DNA of 64,000 nucleotides from Verrucomicrobiota bacterium. Its GTDB lineage: Bacteria > Verrucomicrobiota > Verrucomicrobiia > Opitutales > Opitutaceae. Made by a program: the position numbers and the translations under genes. Below are positions 35,257-44,292 of this stretch, piece by piece (position 1 is the stretch's first letter; every line of letters starts with the position of its first letter). The notes under the pieces are model-generated. The model was not told the DNA's origin, made no database searches, and saw nothing but the letters and a program-made list of their open reading frames with translations. The stretch lies in assembly GCA_023457715.1 (NCBI GenBank), contig JAEWKR010000187.1:32139-96138 (forward strand), read 5' to 3'.

Positions 35257-36528
35257 TCAGCCGCGGATCTGTCCGTTGCCTTCGATCAGGAACTTGTAGG
35301 AGCAGAGTTCGCGGAGGCCCATGGGGCCGCGGGCATGCAGCCGGTCGGTGCTGATCCCGATCTCCGCGCCATAGCCGAACTCGAAGCCGTCGGTGAAACG
35401 GGTGCTCGCGTTCCAGTACACCGTCGCGCTGTCAACCTGGGCGAGGAAAGTGCGCGCGGCCGGCTCGTCGGCGGTGACGATGGCATCGCTATGATTGGAA
35501 CTGTCGCGATTGATCGTGGCGACCGCCGCCTCGAGTGAATCGACCACCCGGACCGCGATGATATAGTCGAGGAACTCGGTGCGGAAGTCGGCCGCGGTGG
35601 CGGCGACAGTCGCGACGCCGGCGTCGGCCAGAATCGCCGCGCTGGCCGCGTCGCAGCGCAGTTCGACCTGCCTGGACTTCAGGGCGCGCGCGACCTGCGG
35701 CAGGAACGCGGCTGCCACATCGCGGTGGACCAGCAATTGTTCGGCCGCGTTGCAGACGCTCGGCTTCGACGTCTTCGCGTTGACCACAATCGCCTCGGCC
35801 ATCGCCAGGTCGGCGCGCCGGTCGACGTAGACAAAGCAAACGCCCTTGAAATGCTTGATGACCGGGATGGTCGAGTTTTCCGCCACATACCGGATCAGGC
35901 TCTCACCCCCTCGCGGAATGATGCAGTGGATGTACTCGTCGAGCCGCAGCAGCGTTGTCAGGGCTGCGCGATCGGTGGTCGGGATCAGCTGCACGGCCTC
36001 GCCCGGGAGCCCCGCATCCGCCAGCGCCCGCGAAATGAGGCCGGCGAGGACCGTGTTGGTATGGAAGCACTCCTTGCCTCCGCGGAGGATGGAGGCGTTG
36101 CCGCTCTTCAGGCACAGCACCGCGCAATCGACCGTCACGTTGGGCCGCGCCTCGTAGATGATCCCGATCACCCCGATGGGCACGCGCACCTTGCGAATCC
36201 GGATGCCGTTGGGCCGCACCGTTTCCTCGAGCATTTCGCCGACGGGGTCCGGGAGTGCGACCACTTCGCGGACGGAGGTGGCAAGGTGACGCAGGCGTTT
36301 GTCGTCGAGCGTGAGCCGGTCGCGGGTGGCCGCCGGCAGGGTAGCGGCTTCGGGTGCCGCGAGGTCGCGGGCGTTGGCGGCGAGAATCGCCCCGCGCTCA
36401 TGGTCGATGAGATCGGCCAGCCGCGCCAGCGCATCGTTCTTCTGCGCCGCCGGCGCCGTCGCCAGTGCGTACGACGCCGAGCGGGCGCGTTGGGCAAGCG
36501 TGGTGACGAGGGTGGCGAGCTCAGACAT
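35257..36528 (-). CDS. proA: Gamma-glutamyl phosphate reductase
   Basis: 423 aa from ATG 36528. Aldehyde-dehydrogenase fold with IGIIYEARPNVTVDCA, CLKSGNASILRGG and catalytic Cys in KPSVCNAAEQLLVH. The C-terminal EFGYGAEIGISTDRLHARGPMG block is ProA specific. It makes glutamate-5-semialdehyde in proline synthesis. No proB is adjacent. Upstream of the ATG the frame stays open, but this start fits the family. Confidence 0.96.
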   Translation of the reverse strand: MSELATLVTTLAQRARSASYALATAPAAQKNDALARLADLIDHERGAILAANARDLAAPEAATLPAATRDRLTLDDKRLRHLATSVREVVALPDPVGEMLEETVRPNGIRIRKVRVPIGVIGIIYEARPNVTVDCAVLCLKSGNASILRGGKECFHTNTVLAGLISRALADAGLPGEAVQLIPTTDRAALTTLLRLDEYIHCIIPRGGESLIRYVAENSTIPVIKHFKGVCFVYVDRRADLAMAEAIVVNAKTSKPSVCNAAEQLLVHRDVAAAFLPQVARALKSRQVELRCDAASAAILADAGVATVAATAADFRTEFLDYIIAVRVVDSLEAAVATINRDSSNHSDAIVTADEPAARTFLAQVDSATVYWNASTRFTDGFEFGYGAEIGISTDRLHARGPMGLRELCSYKFLIEGNGQIRG

Positions 36529-36612
36529 GGTGGGAAAGAAAGCAGCGTGCGCGTCAGGGGCGAAGAGTCCAGAATAAGGAAAAAGCAACAGGGACGGGGG
36601 CCGTTTGAGTAC

Positions 36613-36683
36613 GTGGTCCCGCGTTTACGCGGAAGGGTTGAGCGGGACGTCCGACAAGGCATTCCGCGTAAACGCGGGACAAC
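36613..36683. repeat. Palindromic repeat P1 pair, outward variant
   Basis: Arms 36613-36635 and 36660-36683 with stem CCGCGTAAACGCGG and GACAAC ends. The arms are in the reverse order relative to the copy in cysJ. It lies in the divergent promoter region between proA and the protease gene. Confidence 0.85.
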
Positions 36684-36772
36684 CCACCAATCAGCCGCGG
36701 TGGTCCCTCCTCCCTGCCGTCCCTGTCTTTCCTCTGGCCAAACTGCGCTGTCCGCTTTCGCTTGTTGGCAGC

Positions 36773-38398
36773 ATGCATTTCCCCTCGCGTCTTCGCGGCA
36801 TCCTTATTCTGAGTGGTTTTCTTGGTTCGGCGACGGTGGCTTTCGCGGCCGACGTCACGACGACCAACCCACCTGCCTCGGGAACCGCGAAGACGCCCGC
36901 CGCGACCGCGAACAGTCCCGCCTTGTCGGACGCGCTGTCGGCCAACACACCGTCACCGGTCTCGGAGGCCAAGGCGCCGCAGATCGAGAACACGGTGGTG
37001 AAAGTGTTCGCCACCGTTCGCCGGCCTGATCTCGGGCGGCCGTGGGCCAAGTCGGCGCCGACCGATGTGACCGGCAGCGGCGTGATCATCGAAGGCAAAC
37101 GGATCCTCACGAACGCCCATGTCGTCGGCTACGCGAGCCAGGTGCAGGTGCAGGCGAACCAGTCCGGAGAAAAGATCTCCGCGGAGGTCGAGGCCATCGC
37201 GCATGGGATCGATCTCGCCATCCTCAAGCTCGAGGACGAGTCGTTCTTCGAAACGCGGCCGCCGCTCGAGCGCGCGACCGCCCTCCCCGACATCAAGGAA
37301 CCGGTCATGGCCTACGGCTACCCGACGGGCGGGACGAGCCTCTCGATCACCAAGGGCATCGTCTCGCGGATCGAGTTCGCCGGCTATGGACACTCGACGG
37401 CGGGACTGCGGATCCAGATCGATGCGGCGATCAATTCGGGCAACAGCGGCGGGCCGGCGATCGCCGGCGACAAGATGATTGGCCTGGCGTTCAGCCATCT
37501 GGGCGGCGCCCAGAACATCGGCTACATCATCCCCAACGAGGAGGTGGACATCTTCCTCGCGGATGTGGCCGACGGAAACTACGACGGCAAGCCCGCGATG
37601 CACGACGAACTCCAGACGCTGGAGAATCCCGCGCTCCGCGCCTACCTTGGACTCAAGAAGGACGTGCAGGGCATCATCGTGCACGAGCCTTATGGCGACG
37701 ACGCCAGCTACCCCCTGAAGCCCTGGGATGTGATCACGCACATCGGCGACACCCCCATCGACGAGCAGGGAATGATCAAGCTCGGCACGAATCTACGGGT
37801 GAGGTTCCAGTACCTGGTCCAGCAGATCGCCCGGGACGGAAAGGTCCCGCTCACCGTGATCCGCCAGGGCAACACGATTCCGATCGAGTTGCCTGTGCCC
37901 AAGGACCGCCCGTTCCTCGTTTCCAGCCTTCGCGGCGCCTACCCCTCGTACTTCGTCTTCGGCCCCCTGGTCTTCTCCACCGCGACGGCCGAACTGATCG
38001 ATGGGATCAGCAGCAACGCCGCCATCCTCCGCATGTTCGCCGCGATCGGAAACCCGCTCGTCGTGCGCAGCGGCGACCGTCCCCAATTCCCCGGCGAAAG
38101 TCTGGTGGTGGTGTCGTCCCCGTTCTTCCCGCACAAGCTCTCGAAAGGTTACAGCAATCCGATCGGGCGCGTGGTGGAGAGCGTCAACGGCACGCGGATC
38201 AAGAACCTCGTGCACCTCGTCGAGACCCTGCGCGAGGTGAAGGACGAATTTGTCGTCATCGAGTTTGGCGGCCGGAACGACGAAGTCCTCGTCCTGCCGC
38301 GCAAGGACTGCGTCGCCGCCACCGAAGAAATCCTGAGCGACAACGGCGTCCGCGCCCAAGGCAGCCCGGAAACGCTGAAGGTGTGGGAAGGGAAGTGA
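36773..38398 (+). CDS. Exported Deg/HtrA-like serine protease
   Basis: 541 aa from ATG 36773. Signal peptide at ~8-25 (cleavage near AFA-ADV). The trypsin-like domain has His116 (LTNAHVVG), Asp147 (GIDLAILKL) and Ser225 (NSGNSGGPA). Two PDZ-like regions follow (~320-400 and ~460-530). A periplasmic quality-control role is expected. It is longer than DegP and resembles the plant and bacterial Deg7/Deg9-like group. Confidence 0.9.
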   Translation: MHFPSRLRGILILSGFLGSATVAFAADVTTTNPPASGTAKTPAATANSPALSDALSANTPSPVSEAKAPQIENTVVKVFATVRRPDLGRPWAKSAPTDVTGSGVIIEGKRILTNAHVVGYASQVQVQANQSGEKISAEVEAIAHGIDLAILKLEDESFFETRPPLERATALPDIKEPVMAYGYPTGGTSLSITKGIVSRIEFAGYGHSTAGLRIQIDAAINSGNSGGPAIAGDKMIGLAFSHLGGAQNIGYIIPNEEVDIFLADVADGNYDGKPAMHDELQTLENPALRAYLGLKKDVQGIIVHEPYGDDASYPLKPWDVITHIGDTPIDEQGMIKLGTNLRVRFQYLVQQIARDGKVPLTVIRQGNTIPIELPVPKDRPFLVSSLRGAYPSYFVFGPLVFSTATAELIDGISSNAAILRMFAAIGNPLVVRSGDRPQFPGESLVVVSSPFFPHKLSKGYSNPIGRVVESVNGTRIKNLVHLVETLREVKDEFVVIEFGGRNDEVLVLPRKDCVAATEEILSDNGVRAQGSPETLKVWEGK

Positions 38399-38536
38399 GT
38401 TTCTAGTTTCTAGTTTCTAGTTTCTGGTTTCTCGTTTCTGGTTTCTGGTTTCTGGTTTCTGGTTTCTCGTTCCGCGCTTCGCGCGCTCGCCGACTCGTAT
38501 TCCAACTCGAAACGAGAAACTAGAAACTAGAAACTC
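38399..38536. repeat. TTTCTAG microrepeat array with inverted partner
   Basis: 38399-38470 repeats TTTCTAG/TTTCTGG from the base after the protease stop codon. 38503-38535 is the inverse (GAAACTAGAAACTAG). The stem could be over 30 bp. The same word returns, one-armed, at 45811-45890. Confidence 0.88.
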
Positions 38537-38586
38537 TCCGCCCCGGCACTTGCCAAACCTCCAACGTGTTACAACGTTCGGGCCCT

Positions 38587-39237
38587 ATGCATTTCGACAA
38601 TCTTCAACCTGGCCTGTCCGCTCCCCTGCCGCGTCTCGATGACGATGACGACGACGCGAAGCACGACGAACTGCTGGTGAAGAAGAACGCGCCGGTGGCG
38701 ATGCTCATCCAGAAGAAGTTCCTGGATCAGCGGAAGATTTTCCTGTGGGGCGCGGTGACGGACGAGTCCGCCAAGGACCTGACCGAGAAGCTGCTGTACC
38801 TCGAGGCCAACGAGCCCGGCAAGGACATCACCTTTTACATCAACTCCCCGGGTGGCTCGATCACCGCCGGCATGGCGGTCTACGACACCATGCAGCTGGT
38901 GACGTCGCCGATCACGGTGGTGGTGACGGGGATGGCCGCGTCGATGGGCTCGATCCTGCTGTCGGGCGCGCGCAAGGGCCGCCGGTTGCTGTACCCGCAT
39001 TCGCGCGTCTTGATCCACCAGCCGCTGATTTCCGGGCGCATGGTTGGACCCGCGACCGACATCAACATCCAGGCGAAGGAAATGGAGAAGCTCCGGCTCG
39101 AGTTGAACCAGATCCTCGCCGATGCCTCAGGCCAGCCGCTGGAGCGCATCAATCGCGACACCGATCGCGACTTCTACCTCAACGCCAAGGAAGCGATCGA
39201 GTACGGTCTCGCCGACAAGATCGTGGACAAGGTGTGA
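38587..39237 (+). CDS. clpP: ATP-dependent Clp protease proteolytic subunit
   Basis: 216 aa from ATG 38587; an in-frame ATG at 38566 is less likely. Catalytic triad Ser119 (GMAASMG), His144 (VLIHQP) and Asp193 with the same spacing as E. coli ClpP (25 and 49 residues). The N-terminus has an unusual Asp-rich stretch (residues 18-23). No clpX, clpA or tig is adjacent. A P1 palindrome follows the stop. Confidence 0.95.
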   Translation: MHFDNLQPGLSAPLPRLDDDDDDAKHDELLVKKNAPVAMLIQKKFLDQRKIFLWGAVTDESAKDLTEKLLYLEANEPGKDITFYINSPGGSITAGMAVYDTMQLVTSPITVVVTGMAASMGSILLSGARKGRRLLYPHSRVLIHQPLISGRMVGPATDINIQAKEMEKLRLELNQILADASGQPLERINRDTDRDFYLNAKEAIEYGLADKIVDKV

Positions 39238-39270
39238 GGGGGGACAGTAGCGACTAGCGAGTACACAAGA

Positions 39271-39350
39271 CATTCCGCCTAAAGGCGGGACAACGTACCA
39301 AAGCCCCGATCCGAACGGCTTGGGTATGTTGTCCCGCCTTCAGGCGGAAG
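39271..39350. repeat. Palindromic repeat P1 pair, downstream of clpP
   Basis: Arms 39271-39294 and 39328-39350, same order as in cysJ, with the stems CCGCCTAAAGGCGG and CCGCCTTCAGGCGG and GACAAC ends. Lies between the clpP stop and the end of the TIGR03790-like gene, so between converging genes. Confidence 0.9.
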
Positions 39351-39375
39351 GTATTCGGCTGCCGATCGCTACTCG

Positions 39376-40605
39376 CTACTTCTTCGGAAACGGCCGGTAG
39401 AGCGGGTCGCCGATGAGGACGCCCTGCCAGCTGAGGCCTTGAAGGGCATAGTAGCCCGCCTCCGCCCAGGTGGCGCCGGCCGCGAGTTTCTTCATCAGCA
39501 GGTGGGGCCGGTGCGTGTAGTGGAGGTACGGCTCCCACACATTGCCCACGGTGGCGGCGGCGCCGCGCGCCACGAGCGGGCCGGTCCAATGCGCGGTGGG
39601 CGAGCGCAGCGTGGTGGCACTGTAGCTGTGGATGTGCAGGGCGATTGCGCCCGGCTCGAAGCGGAAGTCAGGTGCCGCCAGCGCGCCGCCGAGATCCTGG
39701 GCATACCAGCCCAGATAGATGGCCGTCCGGCGCAGCGGGGTCGTAAGCGGGAAGATCTCCGGTCCCCGATCCACGATCGTTTCATAGCCGAGTTCCTGCG
39801 CGTACGCCCCCGCTTTCTCGAGCCACTCGTTGCCCAGCGGATCGCGCTCGCTCAGGTCGATGTACGCGCGGCCGCGCAGCCCGCGCTTTTCCGCGCGGAC
39901 GGCCCCATCCACCAACGCCATCGCGTCCTCCGCCGTGGGCCCGTCGAGCCGCGAGACCAGCACCACGCGGCGCCGGTCTTCCGCCGCCGGACGTTCGTCC
40001 TGATAAAGTGGATTCGGAACGAACGCGTTGATCGGGTATCCCGGCATGGGCAGCAGCGCGAGCTCGGCATCGACCGCGCCGGCATTGGTGCGAAATTCGG
40101 TCCGGCGCGTGAACGGCAGCGCCTCGCCATACAGCCGCGGCTCATGCGTGATCCGCAACGGCACGCCGCGGCAGACGACCAAGGCCGCGATCCGGTGGCT
40201 GTGCACTGCGTACTTCCGGCGACCCGCGTAATCGTGCAGCTCCATCGGGATGGCGTCGACCCAGCGGGCCGCAACGAGCCGCTCCAGCAAGGGATCCCAC
40301 AGACCGGCCACAAACACGTCCCAACCGATCGTCTCGTCGGACGGCAGAGGCAGGGCGATGATGTTCTCGCGCGGCACGCCGCGGGCGGCCGCATAATGCC
40401 GCGCGATCCGCAGGGAGTCGGGGTCATCCGAATTGGCGAGGACGACGACCCGCCGGGCGAGTTCAGCCTGGGAAGGCAACGGGTCGGCCGCCGGCAGCGT
40501 CGCCCCCGTGAGGCAGAAAAACAAAACTGTAAGCCAGGTTTTCAGGCGGTGGGAATGCGGCCAAAAGAGCGCAGACCATGAAACATGGCAATGAAAGGGA
40601 CCCAA
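39376..40605 (-). CDS. TIGR03790-like exported protein of unknown function
   Basis: About 410 aa. A signal-peptide-like core (WLTVLFFCLTGATLPAAD) precedes RRVVVLANSDDPDSLRIARHY and ARGVPRENIIALPL, then YVHSHR-type and CRGVPLRI segments that match the TIGR03790 family as I know it. The start is unclear: no in-frame ATG precedes the signal sequence except far upstream at 40764, beyond the opposing crcB start. I chose a TTG at 40605 that leaves a positively charged stretch (HRLK) before the hydrophobic core. A repeat array covers this region. Function unknown. Confidence 0.75.
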   Translation of the reverse strand: MGPFHCHVSWSALFWPHSHRLKTWLTVLFFCLTGATLPAADPLPSQAELARRVVVLANSDDPDSLRIARHYAAARGVPRENIIALPLPSDETIGWDVFVAGLWDPLLERLVAARWVDAIPMELHDYAGRRKYAVHSHRIAALVVCRGVPLRITHEPRLYGEALPFTRRTEFRTNAGAVDAELALLPMPGYPINAFVPNPLYQDERPAAEDRRRVVLVSRLDGPTAEDAMALVDGAVRAEKRGLRGRAYIDLSERDPLGNEWLEKAGAYAQELGYETIVDRGPEIFPLTTPLRRTAIYLGWYAQDLGGALAAPDFRFEPGAIALHIHSYSATTLRSPTAHWTGPLVARGAAATVGNVWEPYLHYTHRPHLLMKKLAAGATWAEAGYYALQGLSWQGVLIGDPLYRPFPKK

Positions 40606-40640
40606 GGGAAGAAAGGGACCAAAGGGACCCAAGGGACCTA
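40590..40640. repeat. AAGGGACC microrepeat array, single arm
   Basis: Repeats of AAAGGGACCCAAGGGA fill 40590-40640 between the divergent TIGR03790-like and crcB genes and overlap the likely 5' end of the former. No inverse arm is adjacent; the inverse-type arm of the same word appears at 41283-41338. Confidence 0.82.
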
Positions 40641-40739
40641 GGCAATCACGAAGCTGTGGGCTATCTCCGCGCAGACCCGCGCGCCAATTCGCAGGCAAAT
40701 CTTGACCTCGCACCGGCATGCGCTGGGTGTACTGCACCC

Positions 40740-41123
40740 ATGCTCCTCTATCTTCTCGTCGCACTCGGCGGTGCGCTGGGCAGTGTGGCCCGGTTCGGAC
40801 TCGGCCGGTGGATCGGCGCGCAATGCGGCGATGCGTTTCCGTGGGGCACGCTCCTGATCAATGTGACCGGGTCGTTTGCGATCGGGTTCATTGCCAGCCT
40901 CGCCGCCGGCGACGGCCGGACCGCGCCGAGCGAGTCGACCCGTCAGTTCTTCATGACGGGCGTGCTCGGTGGCTACACCACGTTCTCCGCCTTCAGCCTG
41001 CAGACCCTGCAACTCGCGCAGGACGGCGCGTGGCTCCGCGCCGGAGGCTATGTGGCCGCGTCGGTCGGACTGTGCCTCGTCGCGGTGTGGGTCGGGTATG
41101 CGTTGGGACGGGCGGTGCGTTGA
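40740..41123 (+). CDS. crcB: Fluoride ion exporter, CrcB/Fluc family
   Basis: 127 aa, four hydrophobic helices. GGALGSVARFGLGRW at the N-terminus and LLINVTGSFAIGFI and GVLGGYTTFSAFS are the Fluc signature segments, the last two around the pore. Exports fluoride as a dimer. I looked for a fluoride riboswitch in the 100 bases upstream and did not find its conserved pattern. ATG 40740. Confidence 0.95.
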   Translation: MLLYLLVALGGALGSVARFGLGRWIGAQCGDAFPWGTLLINVTGSFAIGFIASLAAGDGRTAPSESTRQFFMTGVLGGYTTFSAFSLQTLQLAQDGAWLRAGGYVAASVGLCLVAVWVGYALGRAVR

Positions 41124-41133
41124 GGGGGGGGAA

Positions 41134-41338
41134 GGGGGAAGGGACGTAAGGGACCTAAGTGACCTAAGGGACGAAAGGGAGGTTTTGCGGATGTAGCCAC
41201 GAGCGTGAGCGAGTGGGACTCGAAAACCACTCGCTCACGCTCGTAGCCACGGGCTGGGTTTGCCCGCCAGTGCCACTTAGTGATGTCCCTTTCGTCCCTT
41301 TGGTCCCTTAGGTCCCTTAGGTCCCTTTGGTCCCTTTC
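41134..41338. repeat. Nested element: AAGGGACC arms around a 17-bp perfect hairpin
   Basis: Left arm 41134-41183 repeats AAGGGACC, right arm 41283-41338 is the inverse. Between them 41200-41216 (CGAGCGTGAGCGAGTGG) and 41227-41243 are perfect complements with a short loop. So two unrelated hairpins are nested. Lies between the converging crcB and nuclease genes. Confidence 0.87.
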
Positions 41339-42403
41339 CTACTTATTCGCCGGCATCTGCGGCGGGGGGCCGATGAGGCCTTTTTCGCGGGCGGCGCGGT
41401 TGGCCAGGTGGTTCAGCAGAAAGGTATCCGGGAAAGACGTACGCCAGGCGGTCAGCCAGATCGACGCCAGCATCTGGCCGCCGGTCACAAGCTGGCCCTC
41501 GATGAAGTCGCGGCCTTCCTGCCGGATCGGCCGGTTGTCGTTGCCGAGCAGCCCGGCCTTCTCGAGCGCATAGAGCGGCTCCACCTTCCGGTTCTGCTCG
41601 ATGAGGTACGCGATCACGGTGGCAAACAGCGGGTCGCGCCCGTCCGCCCGCGGGGCGAGCGAGATGGCTCCCGCCGGGCCGATCCGCGGGCGCAGGGTTT
41701 CCAGCGACACCTTGGCGACGCCGATGAACCCGCCGTCGACCCAGGAGTGGATGCCCTTCCAGGTGGTGTAGCCGCCGGGGTTCTCCCCCACCCAGCCGTG
41801 GTGATGCTTGGTGGTGTGCAACGGCTGGGCGCAGTCGCCGACGTAGTGGCCCATCACGCCCATGATGTAGAGGATGTTGGCCTGGGCGTTCGCGACCTCC
41901 TCGGGCCGGCCGCGCTCCTGATAAGCCCGCAGGTAGGAGAACGCGGAACGCAGCTTGCCAAAATTCTCGGCAATCGCCCAGGGCGCGAAGCCCGGCCACT
42001 CGGCCGTTCCGGCCAGGTTCTTCGCCGGATCCACCGGTGGGAACTTCGCGAGGTTGGCCTGGCGCGCGGCAGCGTACTGCACCGCGAAATTGAGCCGCAG
42101 CGGGGGAACCTGGGTGAGGTCGAGCCCGGCGTCCGGCAGGTCCTCGATATCGAGATAGTGATCGAGCTCGTTCAGCTGCTTCAGCGGATAGTCGGGAGAG
42201 TTGCGCCACCGATCAGGCTCGCCCGCAAGGAAGGCGATGCGCTCCGCATTCTCCGGGATGCGGACGAAATCCGGGAATTCAGGCGGCAGGGCCGCGAGCG
42301 CGACCTGGTTGACGAGGCGATGGCCTTCGTAGTCCCAGGCGACGGCATACGGGGCGGCCAGGGCGGCGACCCCCACGGCGAGCAAAATGGAACGAGTCTT
42401 CAT
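41339..42403 (-). CDS. Secreted S1/P1-type nuclease (zinc-dependent)
   Basis: 354 aa. A signal peptide of 22 residues leaves mature Trp1 (W23, AVA-WDYEGH), which in this fold is a zinc ligand. Further ligands lie in NELDHYLDIE (~80), GHYVGDCAQPLH (186-196), and GIHSWVDGG (~218). It would cleave single-stranded nucleic acid or act as a phosphatase outside the inner membrane. Its ATG overlaps the amidase stop as ATGA, so the pair is coupled. Confidence 0.88.
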   Translation of the reverse strand: MKTRSILLAVGVAALAAPYAVAWDYEGHRLVNQVALAALPPEFPDFVRIPENAERIAFLAGEPDRWRNSPDYPLKQLNELDHYLDIEDLPDAGLDLTQVPPLRLNFAVQYAAARQANLAKFPPVDPAKNLAGTAEWPGFAPWAIAENFGKLRSAFSYLRAYQERGRPEEVANAQANILYIMGVMGHYVGDCAQPLHTTKHHHGWVGENPGGYTTWKGIHSWVDGGFIGVAKVSLETLRPRIGPAGAISLAPRADGRDPLFATVIAYLIEQNRKVEPLYALEKAGLLGNDNRPIRQEGRDFIEGQLVTGGQMLASIWLTAWRTSFPDTFLLNHLANRAAREKGLIGPPPQMPANK

Positions 42404-43518
42404 GAGGAGCCCGACGAACGTGACGGGGAGAGGGTTGTGGAGGGGCGGGACTTTTGGCGCAGCGTCGCGATGAGCGTGGAAAACTCGTGGACGCCGTCAC
42501 GCAGCGCTTGCGCGATCTGCTGGCGATAAGCCGGGGTGGCGATCTTGCGGGCTTCGGCGTCGGAGGAGAGAAACCCGGCCTCGATCAGCACGCCGGGGCA
42601 CCGCAGGGTCCGCAGCACCCCCAGGTGCATGATTTTCTTGCCGCGATCCGACGCCTTCAGCTGCGTGACGAACGGGCGGTGCACGTAGTGGGCGAGCAGC
42701 GAATTCCAATAATCGAAGGCATTGCCCGGCTCGAATTGCGGTTCGGCGTCATTCTTGACGCCCGGCATCCACGCGTTCGTGGAGCGCTGAAACTGGGGGG
42801 CGAACGTGAAAACCTCGACGCCACTGGTCCGCGTATTGTCGCGCAGCGCGTTGAAATGGATGCTGATGAACAGGTCGGCACCCGCACGGTTGGCGATGGC
42901 GGGCCGCTCCCCCAACTCGATGTAGCGATCGTCGTCGCGCGTCAGCACCACCCGGTATCCATCCGCTTCCAGCAGCTTCTTCAGCCGGCGCGCCGTATCG
43001 AGGGTGAACGTCTTCTCGTTGATGCCGAGCGGCGAGTTGATCATGCCGTGATCGCGGCCCCCATGGCCCGGGTCGATGGCGATGACCCGCGGCGTGTCGA
43101 TGACCGACACCCCATACCCCGGCCGCAGGCGCGCGGCGAGGCACCGTTCAAAGTCGATCCGGCTCACGTGCACGTCGCCACGATGGAGGTAGCTCGGCTG
43201 GCCCAGGAAGACGCGCAGCCCGTTGACCACGATGTCGCGCGTGCCCGCGCCGACGATGGCGCGGGTGCCGACGCCGCTGAGCACCACGGCCTCGCCCTTG
43301 TTGCGCAGCTCGTATTTCAGCCCGAGGTGGGAGGCGACCCGCTTGAGCGCCACGTAGTTGTCCCCCGCGATCCTGACGTTGGGCACGCCGACCCCGAGGC
43401 GGACCGCGGCCGCGGACCTGGCCGGCGAAGGGCGCGTCGGCTCAGCTGCCCGACAGGGGGTCCCCAGCGCGACGGCGAACGCGAGCAGCAACCCGCAGCG
43501 GAGCACCGCCGAGGCCAT
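42400..43518 (-). CDS. N-acetylmuramoyl-L-alanine amidase (Amidase_3)
   Basis: 372 aa. Signal peptide at ~5-24. An N-terminal domain (~40-130) of the copper-amine-oxidase-like or AMIN-like type is followed by the zinc amidase domain: IDPGHGGRD with His152, Glu168 (INEKTF), His221 (SIHFNA) and catalytic Glu in VLIEAGFLS. Cleaves the stem peptide from murein. Five bases after the infC stop, so perhaps co-transcribed with infC. Confidence 0.93.
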   Translation of the reverse strand: MASAVLRCGLLLAFAVALGTPCRAAEPTRPSPARSAAAVRLGVGVPNVRIAGDNYVALKRVASHLGLKYELRNKGEAVVLSGVGTRAIVGAGTRDIVVNGLRVFLGQPSYLHRGDVHVSRIDFERCLAARLRPGYGVSVIDTPRVIAIDPGHGGRDHGMINSPLGINEKTFTLDTARRLKKLLEADGYRVVLTRDDDRYIELGERPAIANRAGADLFISIHFNALRDNTRTSGVEVFTFAPQFQRSTNAWMPGVKNDAEPQFEPGNAFDYWNSLLAHYVHRPFVTQLKASDRGKKIMHLGVLRTLRCPGVLIEAGFLSSDAEARKIATPAYRQQIAQALRDGVHEFSTLIATLRQKSRPSTTLSPSRSSGSS

Positions 43519-43523
43519 CGGGA

Positions 43524-44201
43524 TCAGCCCTTGGAATCGCCCTGCTCGTCGTCCTGGTCGCCGGAAGACGGACTCTCGTCGATGTCCTCCGGTTGGTCAC
43601 GCAGGTAGAATTTCGGCTTCCGCTTGTTCGCCGGCAGCGGCGTCAGCATCACGTTGATGTTGCGGCCGATCAGCTTCGGCTCGGCATCCGGCGTGCCCAT
43701 GCCGACGAGGTCGCGCACCGCGCGCTTCATCACCTCGAAGCCGATCTCGGTGTGCGCCATCTCGCGACCGCGGAACTTCAGGCGCATCTTCACCTTGTTG
43801 CCGTGGTCGAGAAACTGTTCGGCGTGACGGAGCTTGGTTTCGTAGTCGTGCGTCTCGATGCGGGCCGTGAACTCGATCTCCTTGATCTTGCTGCCGGTCG
43901 CCTTCGCATGGGAGTGCTTCTTCTGCTCCTCGTAGACGTACTTGCCGAAGTCGATGATACGGCACACGGGCGGGTTCGCGTTGGGCGCAAACTCAACGAG
44001 ATCGAGCCCGACCTCCAGCGCGAGGTTGATGGCCTTGGGCGTATCCATAATCCCGAGCTGCTTGCCTTCGGGGGAGATCACGCGCACTTGCGGAACCTTG
44101 ATGCGATGGTTGCGGCGGATGGCCGCGAACGGGTCGTTGTTACGACGCTGGAAATGGCCGGGGCGGTTGCCGCCTCCGGCGGAAGGGAACGAATTGGCCA
44201 T
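43524..44201 (-). CDS. infC: Translation initiation factor IF-3
   Basis: 225 aa from ATG 44201; the family usually starts near NHRIKVPQVRVI. N-domain at ~25-95 (GIMDTPKAINLALEVGLDLVEF, PPVCRIIDFGKY) and C-domain at ~100-190 (KIKEIEFTARIETHDYETK). A long acidic tail of about 30 residues (EDIDESPSSGDQDDEQGD) is extra compared with E. coli. The usual rpmI-rplT do not follow. Confidence 0.95.
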   Translation of the reverse strand: MANSFPSAGGGNRPGHFQRRNNDPFAAIRRNHRIKVPQVRVISPEGKQLGIMDTPKAINLALEVGLDLVEFAPNANPPVCRIIDFGKYVYEEQKKHSHAKATGSKIKEIEFTARIETHDYETKLRHAEQFLDHGNKVKMRLKFRGREMAHTEIGFEVMKRAVRDLVGMGTPDAEPKLIGRNINVMLTPLPANKRKPKFYLRDQPEDIDESPSSGDQDDEQGDSKG

Positions 44202-44292
44202 CAATAAGGACGGGAGGTGTAGGAGTCCGGGGGTGCTTCTCGCCGGTAAATTACGCGGGGGCAAGGGTTATTTGAATCGGGAAAACACCCGA

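Noticed and set aside
36605..36772. Longer N-terminus of the Deg-like protease
   Set aside because: It is translated from a P1 palindrome and lacks a signal; a proper signal peptide starts at 36773.
40641..40739. Possible fluoride riboswitch before crcB
   Set aside because: The conserved pseudoknot pattern of the crcB motif is not visible.
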